A DNA stretch of 64,000 nucleotides from Eubacterium_G segne (GTDB taxonomy: Bacteria; Bacillota; Clostridia; Lachnospirales; Lachnospiraceae). The stretch covers positions 124,001 through 188,000 of the forward strand of contig NZ_JACOOZ010000006.1 of the NCBI RefSeq assembly GCF_014287775.1. Reading direction: 5' to 3'. This document shows positions 8,811 through 16,666 of the stretch, in pieces. Made by a program: the position numbers and the translations under genes. Numbering within the stretch: the stretch's first letter is position 1; each line of letters opens with the position of its first letter. The notes beneath the pieces were generated by a model. The model was given only the letters and a program-made list of their open reading frames with translations. It had not been told where the DNA came from and did not search any database.

Positions 8811-9848
8811 ATGAGTGAGAATAATAAACTTGGTTCATCAGGAATTGGCGGTCAGGCAGTTTTAGAAGGCATAATGATGAGAAATAAAGATGATTATGCC
8901 GTTGCCGTAAGAAAGTCAGATGGAACCATTGAAGTAGAAGTAGAAAAGTATAAGGGAATAACAAAGGGTAATAAAATACTGTCCCTTCCGTTTATAAGGG
9001 GAGTCTTTAATTTTATTGATTCAATGATTTTAGGAATAAAAACATTAACATTATCTGCAAGCTTTTTTGATGATGAAGGAGAAGAAGAACCGGATAAATT
9101 TGAGGAATGGCTTCTTAGAAAATTTGGAGATAAGGCAGAAAAAATAATAATGAGATTTACAGTGGCTTTATCTGTTGTAATAGCAGTGGTAATGTTTATG
9201 CTGCTACCTTTATTTATTGCTGATTTAATGGAAAAATATGTGCCGGGCATTACTCAGAGTCATGTGCCGGTTATAGAAGGTATTGCCAAAATGATAATTT
9301 TTATTGGCTATCTTTTACTTATTTCATTAATGAAGGACATACAAAGAACTTTTATGTATCATGGTGCAGAGCACAAATGTATTAACTGTATAGAAAACGG
9401 CAAGGTGCTTAATGTTGAAAATGTAAGAAGCAGCTCAAGATTTCATAAGCGTTGTGGAACAAGCTTTTTGTTAATTGTGTTAGTTATAAGTATTATTATG
9501 TTTTTACTTATCAGAACAGATACAGTATGGCTTAAATATTTAATAAGAATATTACTTATTCCGGTAATTGCAGGCATTTCCTACGAATTTATCAGAAAGG
9601 CAGGTTCTTCTAATAACCCTATAATCAGTGCTTTAAGTAAGCCGGGATTGTGGATGCAGAGAATTACAACAAAAGAACCTGATGATGATATGATAGAAGT
9701 TGCAATAGAAGCTGTTGAGGCAGTTTTTGACTGGGAAACTTATTTAAGAGATAATGGAATTGCACTTCCGGAAGATAAAAAAGAAGAAACGTTGCCTGAA
9801 AGTTACGAAGAAGTTAAGGCAGGCTCAGGGTATAATTGGAAATTTTAG
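8811..9848 (+). CDS. DUF1385 family membrane protein (YqhQ-like)
   Basis: A 345-residue protein of unassigned function. The N-terminus has the family signature SGIGGQAVLEGIMMR, and the middle has the YHGAEHKCINCIE motif with conserved His and Cys residues. Four or so hydrophobic segments lie around residues 105-135, 145-170, 220-245 and 250-265, so it sits in the membrane. The family often lies between rpmE and prmC/prfA in Firmicutes, as here, but no activity is established. I start at 8811, preceded by AGGTGA; the upstream TTG-type extension overlaps the rpmE terminator. Confidence 0.85.
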   Translation: MSENNKLGSSGIGGQAVLEGIMMRNKDDYAVAVRKSDGTIEVEVEKYKGITKGNKILSLPFIRGVFNFIDSMILGIKTLTLSASFFDDEGEEEPDKFEEWLLRKFGDKAEKIIMRFTVALSVVIAVVMFMLLPLFIADLMEKYVPGITQSHVPVIEGIAKMIIFIGYLLLISLMKDIQRTFMYHGAEHKCINCIENGKVLNVENVRSSSRFHKRCGTSFLLIVLVISIIMFLLIRTDTVWLKYLIRILLIPVIAGISYEFIRKAGSSNNPIISALSKPGLWMQRITTKEPDDDMIEVAIEAVEAVFDWETYLRDNGIALPEDKKEETLPESYEEVKAGSGYNWKF

Positions 9849-9851
9849 ACT

Positions 9852-10697
9852 ATGGAAAAGATTTTAATTAAAGATTTAATAGCTAAAGCTTCTGAAAAGT
9901 TAAAAAAGGCAGAAGTGACAGACTATGTTATAGACAGCAGACTTCTGGCAGAATATGTTTTTCATATAGATTATTACAAACTTTTGGTACATCCTGACAT
10001 GGAAACAGATGTGAAAAATGCACAGATATACAATCAGCTGATAGAAAAAAGAGCTGCGCATATACCTCTTCAACATCTTACAGGAAATCAGGAGTTTATG
10101 GGAATTAATTTTAAAGTCAACGAAAATGTTCTCATACCAAGGCAGGACACTGAAATATTAGTGGAAGAGGTTATTAAATATATTAATAGTCAGGAACGTA
10201 AAGTAAAGGTTCTTGATATGTGTACCGGTTCAGGATGTATAGCCATATCAATAGATAAATTATGTGATAATGCACAGGTTGTTGGAGCAGATATTTCAAA
10301 GAAGGCCTTGGAGATTGCTGAAATTAACAATAAAGAAAATAGTGCCGGGGTTGATTTTATAGAATCTGATTTATTTGAAAATATAAAGGAATGTTTTGAT
10401 GTAATAGTGTCAAACCCTCCATATATAGAATCAGAAAAAATAGAAAAGCTGATGCCTGAGGTTAGAGACTTTGAACCCCGCATTGCGCTGGACGGAACAA
10501 AAGACGGACTTGAATTTTATAGGAACATATGTAACAATTTAAGTCGGTATTTAAAAGAACAGGGAGCAGTTTTCTTTGAAATAGGATATAATCAGGGAAG
10601 GTCTGTTTCTAAAATATTAAATGAACAGGGATTTGAAAAAGTAAAAATTATAAAAGATTATTCGCAAAATGACAGAGTTGTTTTTGCACTTAGATAA
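9852..10697 (+). CDS. prmC: Peptide chain release factor N5-glutamine methyltransferase
   Basis: PrmC methylates the Gln of the GGQ motif in release factors using S-adenosylmethionine. The product has 281 residues with an N-terminal helical domain, the SAM site VLDMCTGSGCIAIS near residue 118 and the catalytic NPPY motif (VSNPPYIESE) near residue 186. Its substrate gene prfA starts 27 bases downstream, and the gap to the upstream DUF1385 gene is only 3 bases, so an operon is likely. Confidence 0.95.
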   Translation: MEKILIKDLIAKASEKLKKAEVTDYVIDSRLLAEYVFHIDYYKLLVHPDMETDVKNAQIYNQLIEKRAAHIPLQHLTGNQEFMGINFKVNENVLIPRQDTEILVEEVIKYINSQERKVKVLDMCTGSGCIAISIDKLCDNAQVVGADISKKALEIAEINNKENSAGVDFIESDLFENIKECFDVIVSNPPYIESEKIEKLMPEVRDFEPRIALDGTKDGLEFYRNICNNLSRYLKEQGAVFFEIGYNQGRSVSKILNEQGFEKVKIIKDYSQNDRVVFALR

Positions 10698-10724
10698 TTT
10701 GGTTATGAGAAAGTAGGTAAAAAA

Positions 10725-11795
10725 ATGTTTGAAAAGTTAGATGGAATATTAGAAAGATATGACGAGATTATGGAGCAGTTAAATGATCCTAATGTTGTAA
10801 GTGACCAGAGTAATTTCAGAAAACTTATGAAGGAACAAAGTGATTTAGCTCCTATTGTGGAATTATACAGAAAATATAAGGAAGCACAGGAGACCATTCA
10901 GGATAGTCTTGCTATTTTAGATGAAGAAAGCGACGAGGAAATGAGAGAATTGGCAAAGGAAGAAATGAACGAAGCCAAAGCTTCAATTCCTGAAATGGAA
11001 GAACAGTTAAAGATTCTTCTTTTACCAAAGGATGAGAACGATGACAAAAACGTTGTAGTTGAAATAAGAGGTGGTGCCGGCGGAGACGAGGCAGCCCTGT
11101 TTGCAGCTGAACTTTACAGAATGTACTGTATGTATGCGGAAACCCAGAAATGGAAGACAGAATTAATATCAGTTAATGAAAACGGACTTGGCGGATTTAA
11201 GGAAGTTGTGTTTATGGTAAATGGTCAGGGTGCATATTCAAGACTTAAATACGAAAGTGGTGTACATCGTGTACAGCGTATTCCTGTAACAGAGTCCGGT
11301 GGACGTATCCATACTTCAACAGCTACAGTTGCAGTAATGCCGGAAGCAGAAGAAGTAGACGTGGAAATAGATATGAATGACTGCCGTTTTGATGTGTTTA
11401 GAGCATCAGGTAACGGTGGACAGTGTGTAAATACAACGGATTCAGCTGTAAGACTTACTCATATTCCTACAGGTATTGTTATTTCATGTCAGGATGAAAA
11501 GTCACAGCTTAAAAATAAGGATAAGGCATTAAAGGTATTAAGAGCAAGACTTTATGAATTAGAGTGCCAGAAAAAGCAGGATGCAGAATCAGAAGCAAGA
11601 AGAAGTCAGATAGGTACAGGAGACCGTTCTGAAAAAATCAGAACATATAACTTCCCACAGGGACGAGTAACCGATCACAGAATAAAATATACATCTCATA
11701 GATTAGAAAACATTATGAATGGTGATATTGATGAGATAATTAATCAGTGTATTGCTGCCGACCAGGCTGCAAAATTAGCAAAGGTGAATGATTAA
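10725..11795 (+). CDS. prfA: Peptide chain release factor 1
   Basis: RF1 reads UAG and UAA stop codons and triggers peptide release. It has 356 residues. The GGQ motif appears as SGNGGQCVN near residue 229 and is the target of the neighbouring PrmC. The stop-codon-reading segment of RF1 should lie around residues 180-195 (RIPVTESGGRIHTS), where the usual PxT tripeptide is present as PVT. The start is preceded by AAGTAGG-like sequence. The next gene begins 2 bases after the stop. Confidence 0.96.
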   Translation: MFEKLDGILERYDEIMEQLNDPNVVSDQSNFRKLMKEQSDLAPIVELYRKYKEAQETIQDSLAILDEESDEEMRELAKEEMNEAKASIPEMEEQLKILLLPKDENDDKNVVVEIRGGAGGDEAALFAAELYRMYCMYAETQKWKTELISVNENGLGGFKEVVFMVNGQGAYSRLKYESGVHRVQRIPVTESGGRIHTSTATVAVMPEAEEVDVEIDMNDCRFDVFRASGNGGQCVNTTDSAVRLTHIPTGIVISCQDEKSQLKNKDKALKVLRARLYELECQKKQDAESEARRSQIGTGDRSEKIRTYNFPQGRVTDHRIKYTSHRLENIMNGDIDEIINQCIAADQAAKLAKVND

Positions 11796-11797
11796 TT

Positions 11798-12619
11798 GTG
11801 GCACAGATACTATGCTCTACAGGAGCTTTAATAGGACGACCAAACAACAGAGACTATCGCATTCTAAGGGATGTTTGTCATAAGCTTAACTGCGATGGAT
11901 TTGAATTTATGATGTATTCTACATGGTATGGCTTAGAGGGAGATATTTTGAAATTCCTTTTGGAATTAAATATAAATATTCCTGTTATTCATTGCGAAAA
12001 ACATATAGGAGAGTACATAAGCAAAGGCTCTAAGGAAGATTTGGCAGAGGCCGTAAGGCGGTTTGAAATCAACTGCAAAATGGCAAAGGCATTGTCAGTT
12101 CATAAAATGGTTGTTCATTTATGGGATGGAGTCACGTCAGATTCTAATTTTTCAAATAATCTTGAAGCTTATGGTATTCTTAGAAAAATTGCCGAAGCTT
12201 ATGAGATAGATTTATTAATTGAAAATGTCGTGTGCAATCATGAAAATCCAATGAAACACTGGATGGAACTGTTAAATCGGTATCCAGATATTCACTTTAT
12301 ATATGATACTAAAATGGCGGCTTTTCATTGTCAGGAAAATCTCTTATATGATGATAAATATGACATATTGTGGAAAGAAAAACATATAAGACACTATCAT
12401 GTTAATGATTATGGTGGTGGATATATGGAGTGGAGCAGATTAAAAACACTTCCACCGGGAAAAGGGCACTTTGACTTTGATAAATTTTTTGATTATATAA
12501 GGAAAAACGGGTATAAAGATACCTTTACTGTAGAAGCTACGGCTTTTGGCAACGATGGGAAAATAGATATAAATATGTTAAATAAATGTTTTGAAAAAAT
12601 CCGACGGTATATTGGTTAG
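11798..12619 (+). CDS. Xylose-isomerase-like TIM barrel protein (sugar phosphate isomerase/epimerase family)
   Basis: A 273-residue cytoplasmic protein of the AP-endonuclease-2/xylose isomerase TIM-barrel superfamily. Candidate metal ligands are spread as expected: HCEKHIGEY, VVHLWDG, LLIENVV, YDTKMAAFH, RHYHVNDYGGG and the closing TVEATAFG. The substrate cannot be told. It starts at a GTG 2 bases after the prfA stop, so translation is probably coupled; the context (prfA before, capsule regulators after) gives no clear role. It could also be a repair endonuclease relative, but the sugar-epimerase-like branch fits better. Confidence 0.75.
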   Translation: MAQILCSTGALIGRPNNRDYRILRDVCHKLNCDGFEFMMYSTWYGLEGDILKFLLELNINIPVIHCEKHIGEYISKGSKEDLAEAVRRFEINCKMAKALSVHKMVVHLWDGVTSDSNFSNNLEAYGILRKIAEAYEIDLLIENVVCNHENPMKHWMELLNRYPDIHFIYDTKMAAFHCQENLLYDDKYDILWKEKHIRHYHVNDYGGGYMEWSRLKTLPPGKGHFDFDKFFDYIRKNGYKDTFTVEATAFGNDGKIDINMLNKCFEKIRRYIG

Positions 12620-12658
12620 AAAATATACTGTGGGATTTCATTTTATTATATTAGGTAG

Positions 12659-12700
12659 TTGTATGATTGTGGATTTTTTGGTACAATTAAACATAATTGT
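12659..12700 (+). promoter_or_regulatory. Promoter and inverted-repeat operator of the cps trio
   Basis: TTGTAT (12659-12664), 17 bases, TACAAT (12682-12687). An inverted repeat ACAATTA-AACA-TAATTGT (12683-12700) covers the -10 box and the start-site region, so a DNA-binding regulator could block the promoter. The regulator is not identified. Confidence 0.55.
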
Positions 12701-12722
12701 GGCATTAAGGAGGAATACAATT

Positions 12723-13451
12723 ATGACAGGCATTACAGATATTCACAGCCACATCCTGTTTCAGGTTGATGATGGTTCACCATCCCTTAAAACATCAATA
12801 GATATTTTGAAGAAAGAGTATAGTCAGGGTGTAAGAAATGTAATATGTACACCACATTACCATGCCGGAGAATGTATGCCGGAGGGACAGTTAATAGAAG
12901 ATAATTTTCAGGTATTAAAAAAAGAGGCGAAAGAAATAATTCCTGAAATGAATCTTTTTTTAGGCAATGAAATTATGGCATGTAATGATATGGCACAGAT
13001 GCTTTCAAGTGGTGAATTATTCACATTGGCTCAGACAAATTATGTTTTGGTAGAATTTTATCCTACAGTAATTTTTTCGCAAATGGAAAAATATATAAGT
13101 TCATTGCTAAACGGAGGATATATTCCGGTAATAGCTCATTGTGAGAGATATAAGTGTCTTAGGAATGCATTTAAGGGGGTAAATAATAAAAATATTAGTC
13201 ACTTAATTGAAATGGGGGCATATTTGCAGGTAAATGTTACAAGTGTTTTTGGAAGTGAACATAAATTTGTATCAAAACTTATTGATAATGATTATCTGCA
13301 TCTTATTGCAAGCGACGCTCATAGTTTGGGAAGACGAGGCGTTTATTGGGAAGAATGTGTGAATTATTTAGAGAAAAAGTACAATGAAGATTATCTTAAC
13401 TGGATTTTAGTTGAAAATCCATCAAAGATATTGAAGGGTGAGTACATATAA
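12723..13451 (+). CDS. CpsB/CapC/YwqE-type tyrosine-protein phosphatase (PHP family)
   Basis: Manganese-dependent phosphatase that removes phosphate from the bacterial tyrosine kinase controlling exopolysaccharide assembly. The PHP-domain metal motifs are present: DIHSHILFQVDDG at the N-terminus, CTPHYH near residue 42, GNEI near residue 82, AHCERY near residue 138 and a closing ASDAHS near residue 195. I start at 12723 (242 residues) because AAGGAGG precedes it; the upstream extension overlaps the previous gene in another frame. It opens a run with the CpsC- and CpsD-like genes. Confidence 0.9.
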   Translation: MTGITDIHSHILFQVDDGSPSLKTSIDILKKEYSQGVRNVICTPHYHAGECMPEGQLIEDNFQVLKKEAKEIIPEMNLFLGNEIMACNDMAQMLSSGELFTLAQTNYVLVEFYPTVIFSQMEKYISSLLNGGYIPVIAHCERYKCLRNAFKGVNNKNISHLIEMGAYLQVNVTSVFGSEHKFVSKLIDNDYLHLIASDAHSLGRRGVYWEECVNYLEKKYNEDYLNWILVENPSKILKGEYI

Positions 13452-13474
13452 TTTTGAAAGGAACTGGTAGATAA

Positions 13475-14395
13475 ATGGACAACAGAATGGAAAACAGATT
13501 TGGCAATAAAGTAGACGGTCAGCCGGGATATAATACGTTTTATCCAAATGGAATAGAAAGTGATGAAATGAAAAATGAAATTGAGATTGACGTTAGAAGT
13601 TTGTTTGCAACAATTTTAAACAGGCTTTTTGTTATTATCTTAATAGGAATTTTAGTAGGTGGGGTGGCGTTTGTATACACTAAATTTTTTATTAGCCCAC
13701 AGTATGTTGCCACAACCAAGGTTTATATATTAAGTAAGCAGGATCCAAATCAGAAGACGCTTACAACATCGGATATCGCTTTTGCATCTTATCTTGCAAA
13801 GGATTATGAGACCCTTCTTACAACCCGACCGGTTTTACAGGAGGTAAAAAAAGAACTTAATTTAGATATGTCAACGGATGAATTGGAAAAAATGATTACG
13901 GTAAATGTAGAAACAGATACACGAATTATGGAAATTTCAGTTACCAATACAGACCCTAAGTTAGCAAAAAAGATTGCTGATAAGGTAAGAGAGGTGGCAA
14001 ATGAAAGATTAAAGGTAATTATGGATGACCTTGAACCGGTAAGATCTGTAGATGAGGCGGAACTCCCTACAACACCGGCATCACCTAATGTTAAGAGAAA
14101 TACCATGATGGGATTTATTGCAGGTTTTGGAATTTCCCTTCTTGTAGTTATCATTTTATTTATATTAGATGATACCATTAAGACACCGGATGATATTGAA
14201 AAACGTTTAGGAGTAAGCGTTTTAGCAGCTATTCCTTTAAAGAGTGAGGAAAGCAGCAGAAGGTCATCTTACGGATATGGATATGGCAGCAGTGCACCGA
14301 AGGACAAAAAGAAAAAGAAAAAAGAGAAAAAGTCAGATAAGGTAGCAGCTAAAAACAAAGACTTAGTTCAGGATAAGAGCCAGGGAAAGGAGTAA
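13475..14395 (+). CDS. Wzz/CpsC-type polysaccharide co-polymerase (tyrosine kinase modulator)
   Basis: Membrane protein that sets polysaccharide chain length and activates the CpsD-like kinase. The 306 residues have two membrane segments (about residues 50-70 and 208-230) around an extracytoplasmic Wzz domain, with the Pro-rich AELPTTPASPN segment just before the second one. The cytoplasmic tail is unusual: a SYGYGYGSS patch followed by a Lys-rich stretch (residues ~265-300), probably the contact surface for the kinase. The kinase gene starts 4 bases downstream. Confidence 0.88.
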   Translation: MDNRMENRFGNKVDGQPGYNTFYPNGIESDEMKNEIEIDVRSLFATILNRLFVIILIGILVGGVAFVYTKFFISPQYVATTKVYILSKQDPNQKTLTTSDIAFASYLAKDYETLLTTRPVLQEVKKELNLDMSTDELEKMITVNVETDTRIMEISVTNTDPKLAKKIADKVREVANERLKVIMDDLEPVRSVDEAELPTTPASPNVKRNTMMGFIAGFGISLLVVIILFILDDTIKTPDDIEKRLGVSVLAAIPLKSEESSRRSSYGYGYGSSAPKDKKKKKKEKKSDKVAAKNKDLVQDKSQGKE

Positions 14396-14399
14396 GGGA

Positions 14400-15131
14400 A
14401 TGTTAAATATTAATCTTGATAAAATAACGGATTTAGACTTTAAAACTAAGGAAGCATATAAAACCTTAAGAACTAATGTACAGTTCTGTGGAAATGATGT
14501 TAAAATAATTTCTCTTACCAGCTGTGTTCCTAATGAAGGAAAGTCAATGGTGTCTTTCAACCTTGCCATTTCCATGGCAGAAACAGGAAAGAAAGTTTTG
14601 TTTATAGATGCTGATTTAAGAAAATCAGTGTTAATCGGAAGGTACAAAATAAACAAGGCAATTAAAGGACTTACTCAGTATCTTTCAGGTGTAGAGCAGT
14701 TAGATGATGTAAGATACAGTACTAACGTAAAAAACATGGATTTGATTTTGTCAGGTCCTGTTCCACCAAATCCTGCGGAGCTTTTAAATAATGAAAAGTT
14801 TACGGAATTGCTGGAAACAGCAAGAAAGGAATATGATTACGTTATTATTGATACACCACCAATTGGTCAGGTTATAGACCCTGCCATTGTTGCACAGCAG
14901 ACAGATGGAGTTATTTTCCTTATTTCACAGGCAAATATCAGTTACAAATATGCCCAGAAACAAATTGAGCAAATGAGAAAATCCGGATGTAGAATTTTAG
15001 GAGCAGTTTTAAATAAGGTTGATCCTGAAGAAAAGGGTGGTTATTATGGTGGATACTATGGTAAATACTCAAAGAAAGGTTATGGCTATGGCTACGGTTA
15101 CGGCTATGGAAATAACGGAGAATATAAATAA
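14400..15131 (+). CDS. CpsD/CapB-type bacterial tyrosine kinase
   Basis: BY-kinase that autophosphorylates on a C-terminal tyrosine cluster and with the CpsC-like partner controls polysaccharide synthesis and export. Walker A is CVPNEGKSMVSFN near residue 41, Walker A' is VLFIDADLRKS near residue 63 and Walker B is YVIIDTPPIGQ near residue 149. The last ~30 residues are almost all Gly and Tyr (YYGGYYG..., GYGYGYGYG), the expected phosphorylation cluster. No glycosyltransferase genes lie beside the trio, so the polysaccharide locus it governs is elsewhere. Its stop codon lies inside a 16-base tandem duplication. Confidence 0.92.
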   Translation: MLNINLDKITDLDFKTKEAYKTLRTNVQFCGNDVKIISLTSCVPNEGKSMVSFNLAISMAETGKKVLFIDADLRKSVLIGRYKINKAIKGLTQYLSGVEQLDDVRYSTNVKNMDLILSGPVPPNPAELLNNEKFTELLETARKEYDYVIIDTPPIGQVIDPAIVAQQTDGVIFLISQANISYKYAQKQIEQMRKSGCRILGAVLNKVDPEEKGGYYGGYYGKYSKKGYGYGYGYGYGNNGEYK

Positions 15132-15141
15132 CGGAGAATAT
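15110..15141 (+). repeat. 16-base tandem duplication spanning the cpsD-like stop codon
   Basis: The unit aaataacggagaatat occurs twice in perfect tandem (15110-15125 and 15126-15141), followed by a partial third copy. The stop TAA at 15129-15131 lies in the second unit, so the first unit encodes the last residues. Confidence 0.9.
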
Positions 15142-15153
15142 AAATAATTATAG

Positions 15154-15187
15154 AATTACACCTATGGCAATTTCATAGGTGTAATTT
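15154..15187 (+). terminator. Hairpin terminator or attenuator between the cps trio and the peptide cassette
   Basis: AATTACACCTATG pairs perfectly with CATAGGTGTAATT around a 7-base loop and is followed by a short TATT. The U-tract is weak, so some readthrough into the next gene 16 bases on is plausible. Confidence 0.65.
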
Positions 15188-15202
15188 ATTAAAGGAAGAT
15201 AT

Positions 15203-15934
15203 ATGGAGTTTATTAAGGACAGATATGAGATTGCAGGGTTGAAGGTTTTGATGGTAACATACTATGAAAGAACCAGGCAACAGGCGCTTCCGTATATAGC
15301 AAAACATATGTGGAAGGAAGAGGAAGCGGATGCAGTAATTGATTTGGATAATGAATTTTATGAAAAAATGCAGGAAGAGAATATGCAGGGATGTAGTTTA
15401 GAAAGCATTGAATATATATATACAGGTACTATATTTAACAGGCTTCTAATAAATCACCATGGTTGTATGCTGCATTCTTCAGCAGTAGTTGTAGATGGAT
15501 ATGCATATTTGTTTTCAGCAGACAGTGGTACGGGAAAATCAACTCACACAGGTCTGTGGCTTGAGCATTTTAAGGAAAAGGCATTTATCATAAATGATGA
15601 TAAACCTGTTTTAAGGTTAGAAAATGGACAGTGGTTTGTTTACGGAACTCCGTGGAGTGGAAAAACAGACTTAAATATTAATGTAAAGGCAAAACTTGGA
15701 GCCATTGTTTTTTTGGAAAGGGCAAAAGAGAACCATATAACTCCGATAGAGGTTAAGGAGGCTATCCCATTGTTTTTTAATCAGACGGTAAGAAGACTTA
15801 AAAGGGAAGAAAAAATGGATTTAGTCTTACAATATATGGAAGAAATTTTAACATCAACCCCAATATACAAAATGGGATGTAACATAAGTGATGATGCTGT
15901 GATTACGGCATACGAAAAAATTAGGAGAGTGTAA
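15203..15934 (+). CDS. HPr-kinase-like P-loop protein
   Basis: A 243-residue protein with a phosphate-binding loop SADSGTGKSTHTGLW near residue 109, followed by IINDDKPVLR and YGTPWSGK, the arrangement of HPr kinase/PEPCK-type folds. It lacks the N-terminal domain of true HprK. Relatives of this kind are found in peptide natural product clusters, and some lasso-peptide loci have an HprK-like kinase that phosphorylates the precursor. The target here is unknown. The stop overlaps the start of the PqqD-like gene by one base, the first of four coupled genes. Confidence 0.75.
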   Translation: MEFIKDRYEIAGLKVLMVTYYERTRQQALPYIAKHMWKEEEADAVIDLDNEFYEKMQEENMQGCSLESIEYIYTGTIFNRLLINHHGCMLHSSAVVVDGYAYLFSADSGTGKSTHTGLWLEHFKEKAFIINDDKPVLRLENGQWFVYGTPWSGKTDLNINVKAKLGAIVFLERAKENHITPIEVKEAIPLFFNQTVRRLKREEKMDLVLQYMEEILTSTPIYKMGCNISDDAVITAYEKIRRV

Positions 15935-16197
15935 TGAAGATTAGAGAAGGTTTTTTACTTAGAAATGTTGCAGGGAATAATGTGGTTGTTCCAATCGGTC
16001 AGGCAACACTGGATTTTAACGGAATGATGAGTTTAAATGAAACAGGAGCATTTATTTTTTCTAAGATGTTAGATGGAACTACTAAGGAACAGCTAATAGA
16101 GGATTTAATTAGTGAGTATGAGGTGGAACGGGAAATAGCCCAAAAGGATGTGGATGACTTTATTAAGAAGGTAGAAGGAGAGGGTTTACTTGAATAA
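15934..16197 (+). CDS. PqqD-like peptide-binding protein (RiPP recognition element)
   Basis: An 87-residue protein of the PqqD family, a small winged-helix fold that binds the leader of ribosomal peptides and hands it to modifying enzymes. The family hallmarks are an N-terminal strand pattern (GFLLRNVAGNNVVVPIG), the LNETGAFIFSKMLDG segment and a C-terminal helix with VDDFIKKVEGEGLLE. It starts one base into the stop of the HPr-kinase-like gene. No precursor peptide gene is visible near it. Confidence 0.82.
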   Translation: MKIREGFLLRNVAGNNVVVPIGQATLDFNGMMSLNETGAFIFSKMLDGTTKEQLIEDLISEYEVEREIAQKDVDDFIKKVEGEGLLE

Positions 16198-16666
16198 GGT
16201 TGTGTCAATAGAAGATATAGTTCCCCTTATAAAAGAACAGCTAAATTATAATGGAACAGTAAGATTTACCCCTAAAGGAAACAGTATGCTTCCTACCTTA
16301 AGAAACAATAAGGATAGTGTCACCCTGAAAAGTCCCTTGTTCCCATTAAAAAAATATGACATTGCATTTTATGTAAGGGATAACGGGCAGTATGTATTAC
16401 ATAGAATTGTTGATATACCAAAAGACGGAACCTACACAATGCGTGGTGATAATCAGTTTGTCAACGAAAAAGGTATCACTCAGGAACAGATAATTGGAAT
16501 TGTGGAACACTTTTCAAGAAAAGGTAAGGAATATAGTGGAACTGAAATGTCATATAAGCTTTATTGTATTGTGTGGTGTAAAACAGTTAAAATAAGAAAG
16601 TGGCTTAGAAAATTAAGACATATTGCAGGAAAAATAAAAAGAAAACTTCTAGGAATAGTTAGATGA
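16190..16666 (+). CDS. S24/S26-type peptidase (signal-peptidase-like)
   Basis: A 158-residue serine peptidase relative. The nucleophile segment is GNSMLPTL near residue 31, and VLHRIVDI near residue 78 supplies the His (or the position of the Lys in other family members), then MRGDNQ closes the fold. A Ser-His arrangement resembles SipW-type enzymes. There is no clear N-terminal membrane anchor, so a role in cutting a leader peptide inside the cell is possible but inferred. It starts with TTG, overlapping the PqqD-like gene by 8 bases, with AAGGAGAGGG just upstream. Confidence 0.75.
   Translation: MNKVVSIEDIVPLIKEQLNYNGTVRFTPKGNSMLPTLRNNKDSVTLKSPLFPLKKYDIAFYVRDNGQYVLHRIVDIPKDGTYTMRGDNQFVNEKGITQEQIIGIVEHFSRKGKEYSGTEMSYKLYCIVWCKTVKIRKWLRKLRHIAGKIKRKLLGIVR

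Noticed and set aside
12591..12722. N-terminal extension of the CpsB-like phosphatase
   Set aside because: It overlaps the preceding gene and the putative promoter; the ATG at 12723 has AAGGAGG and matches the family start.
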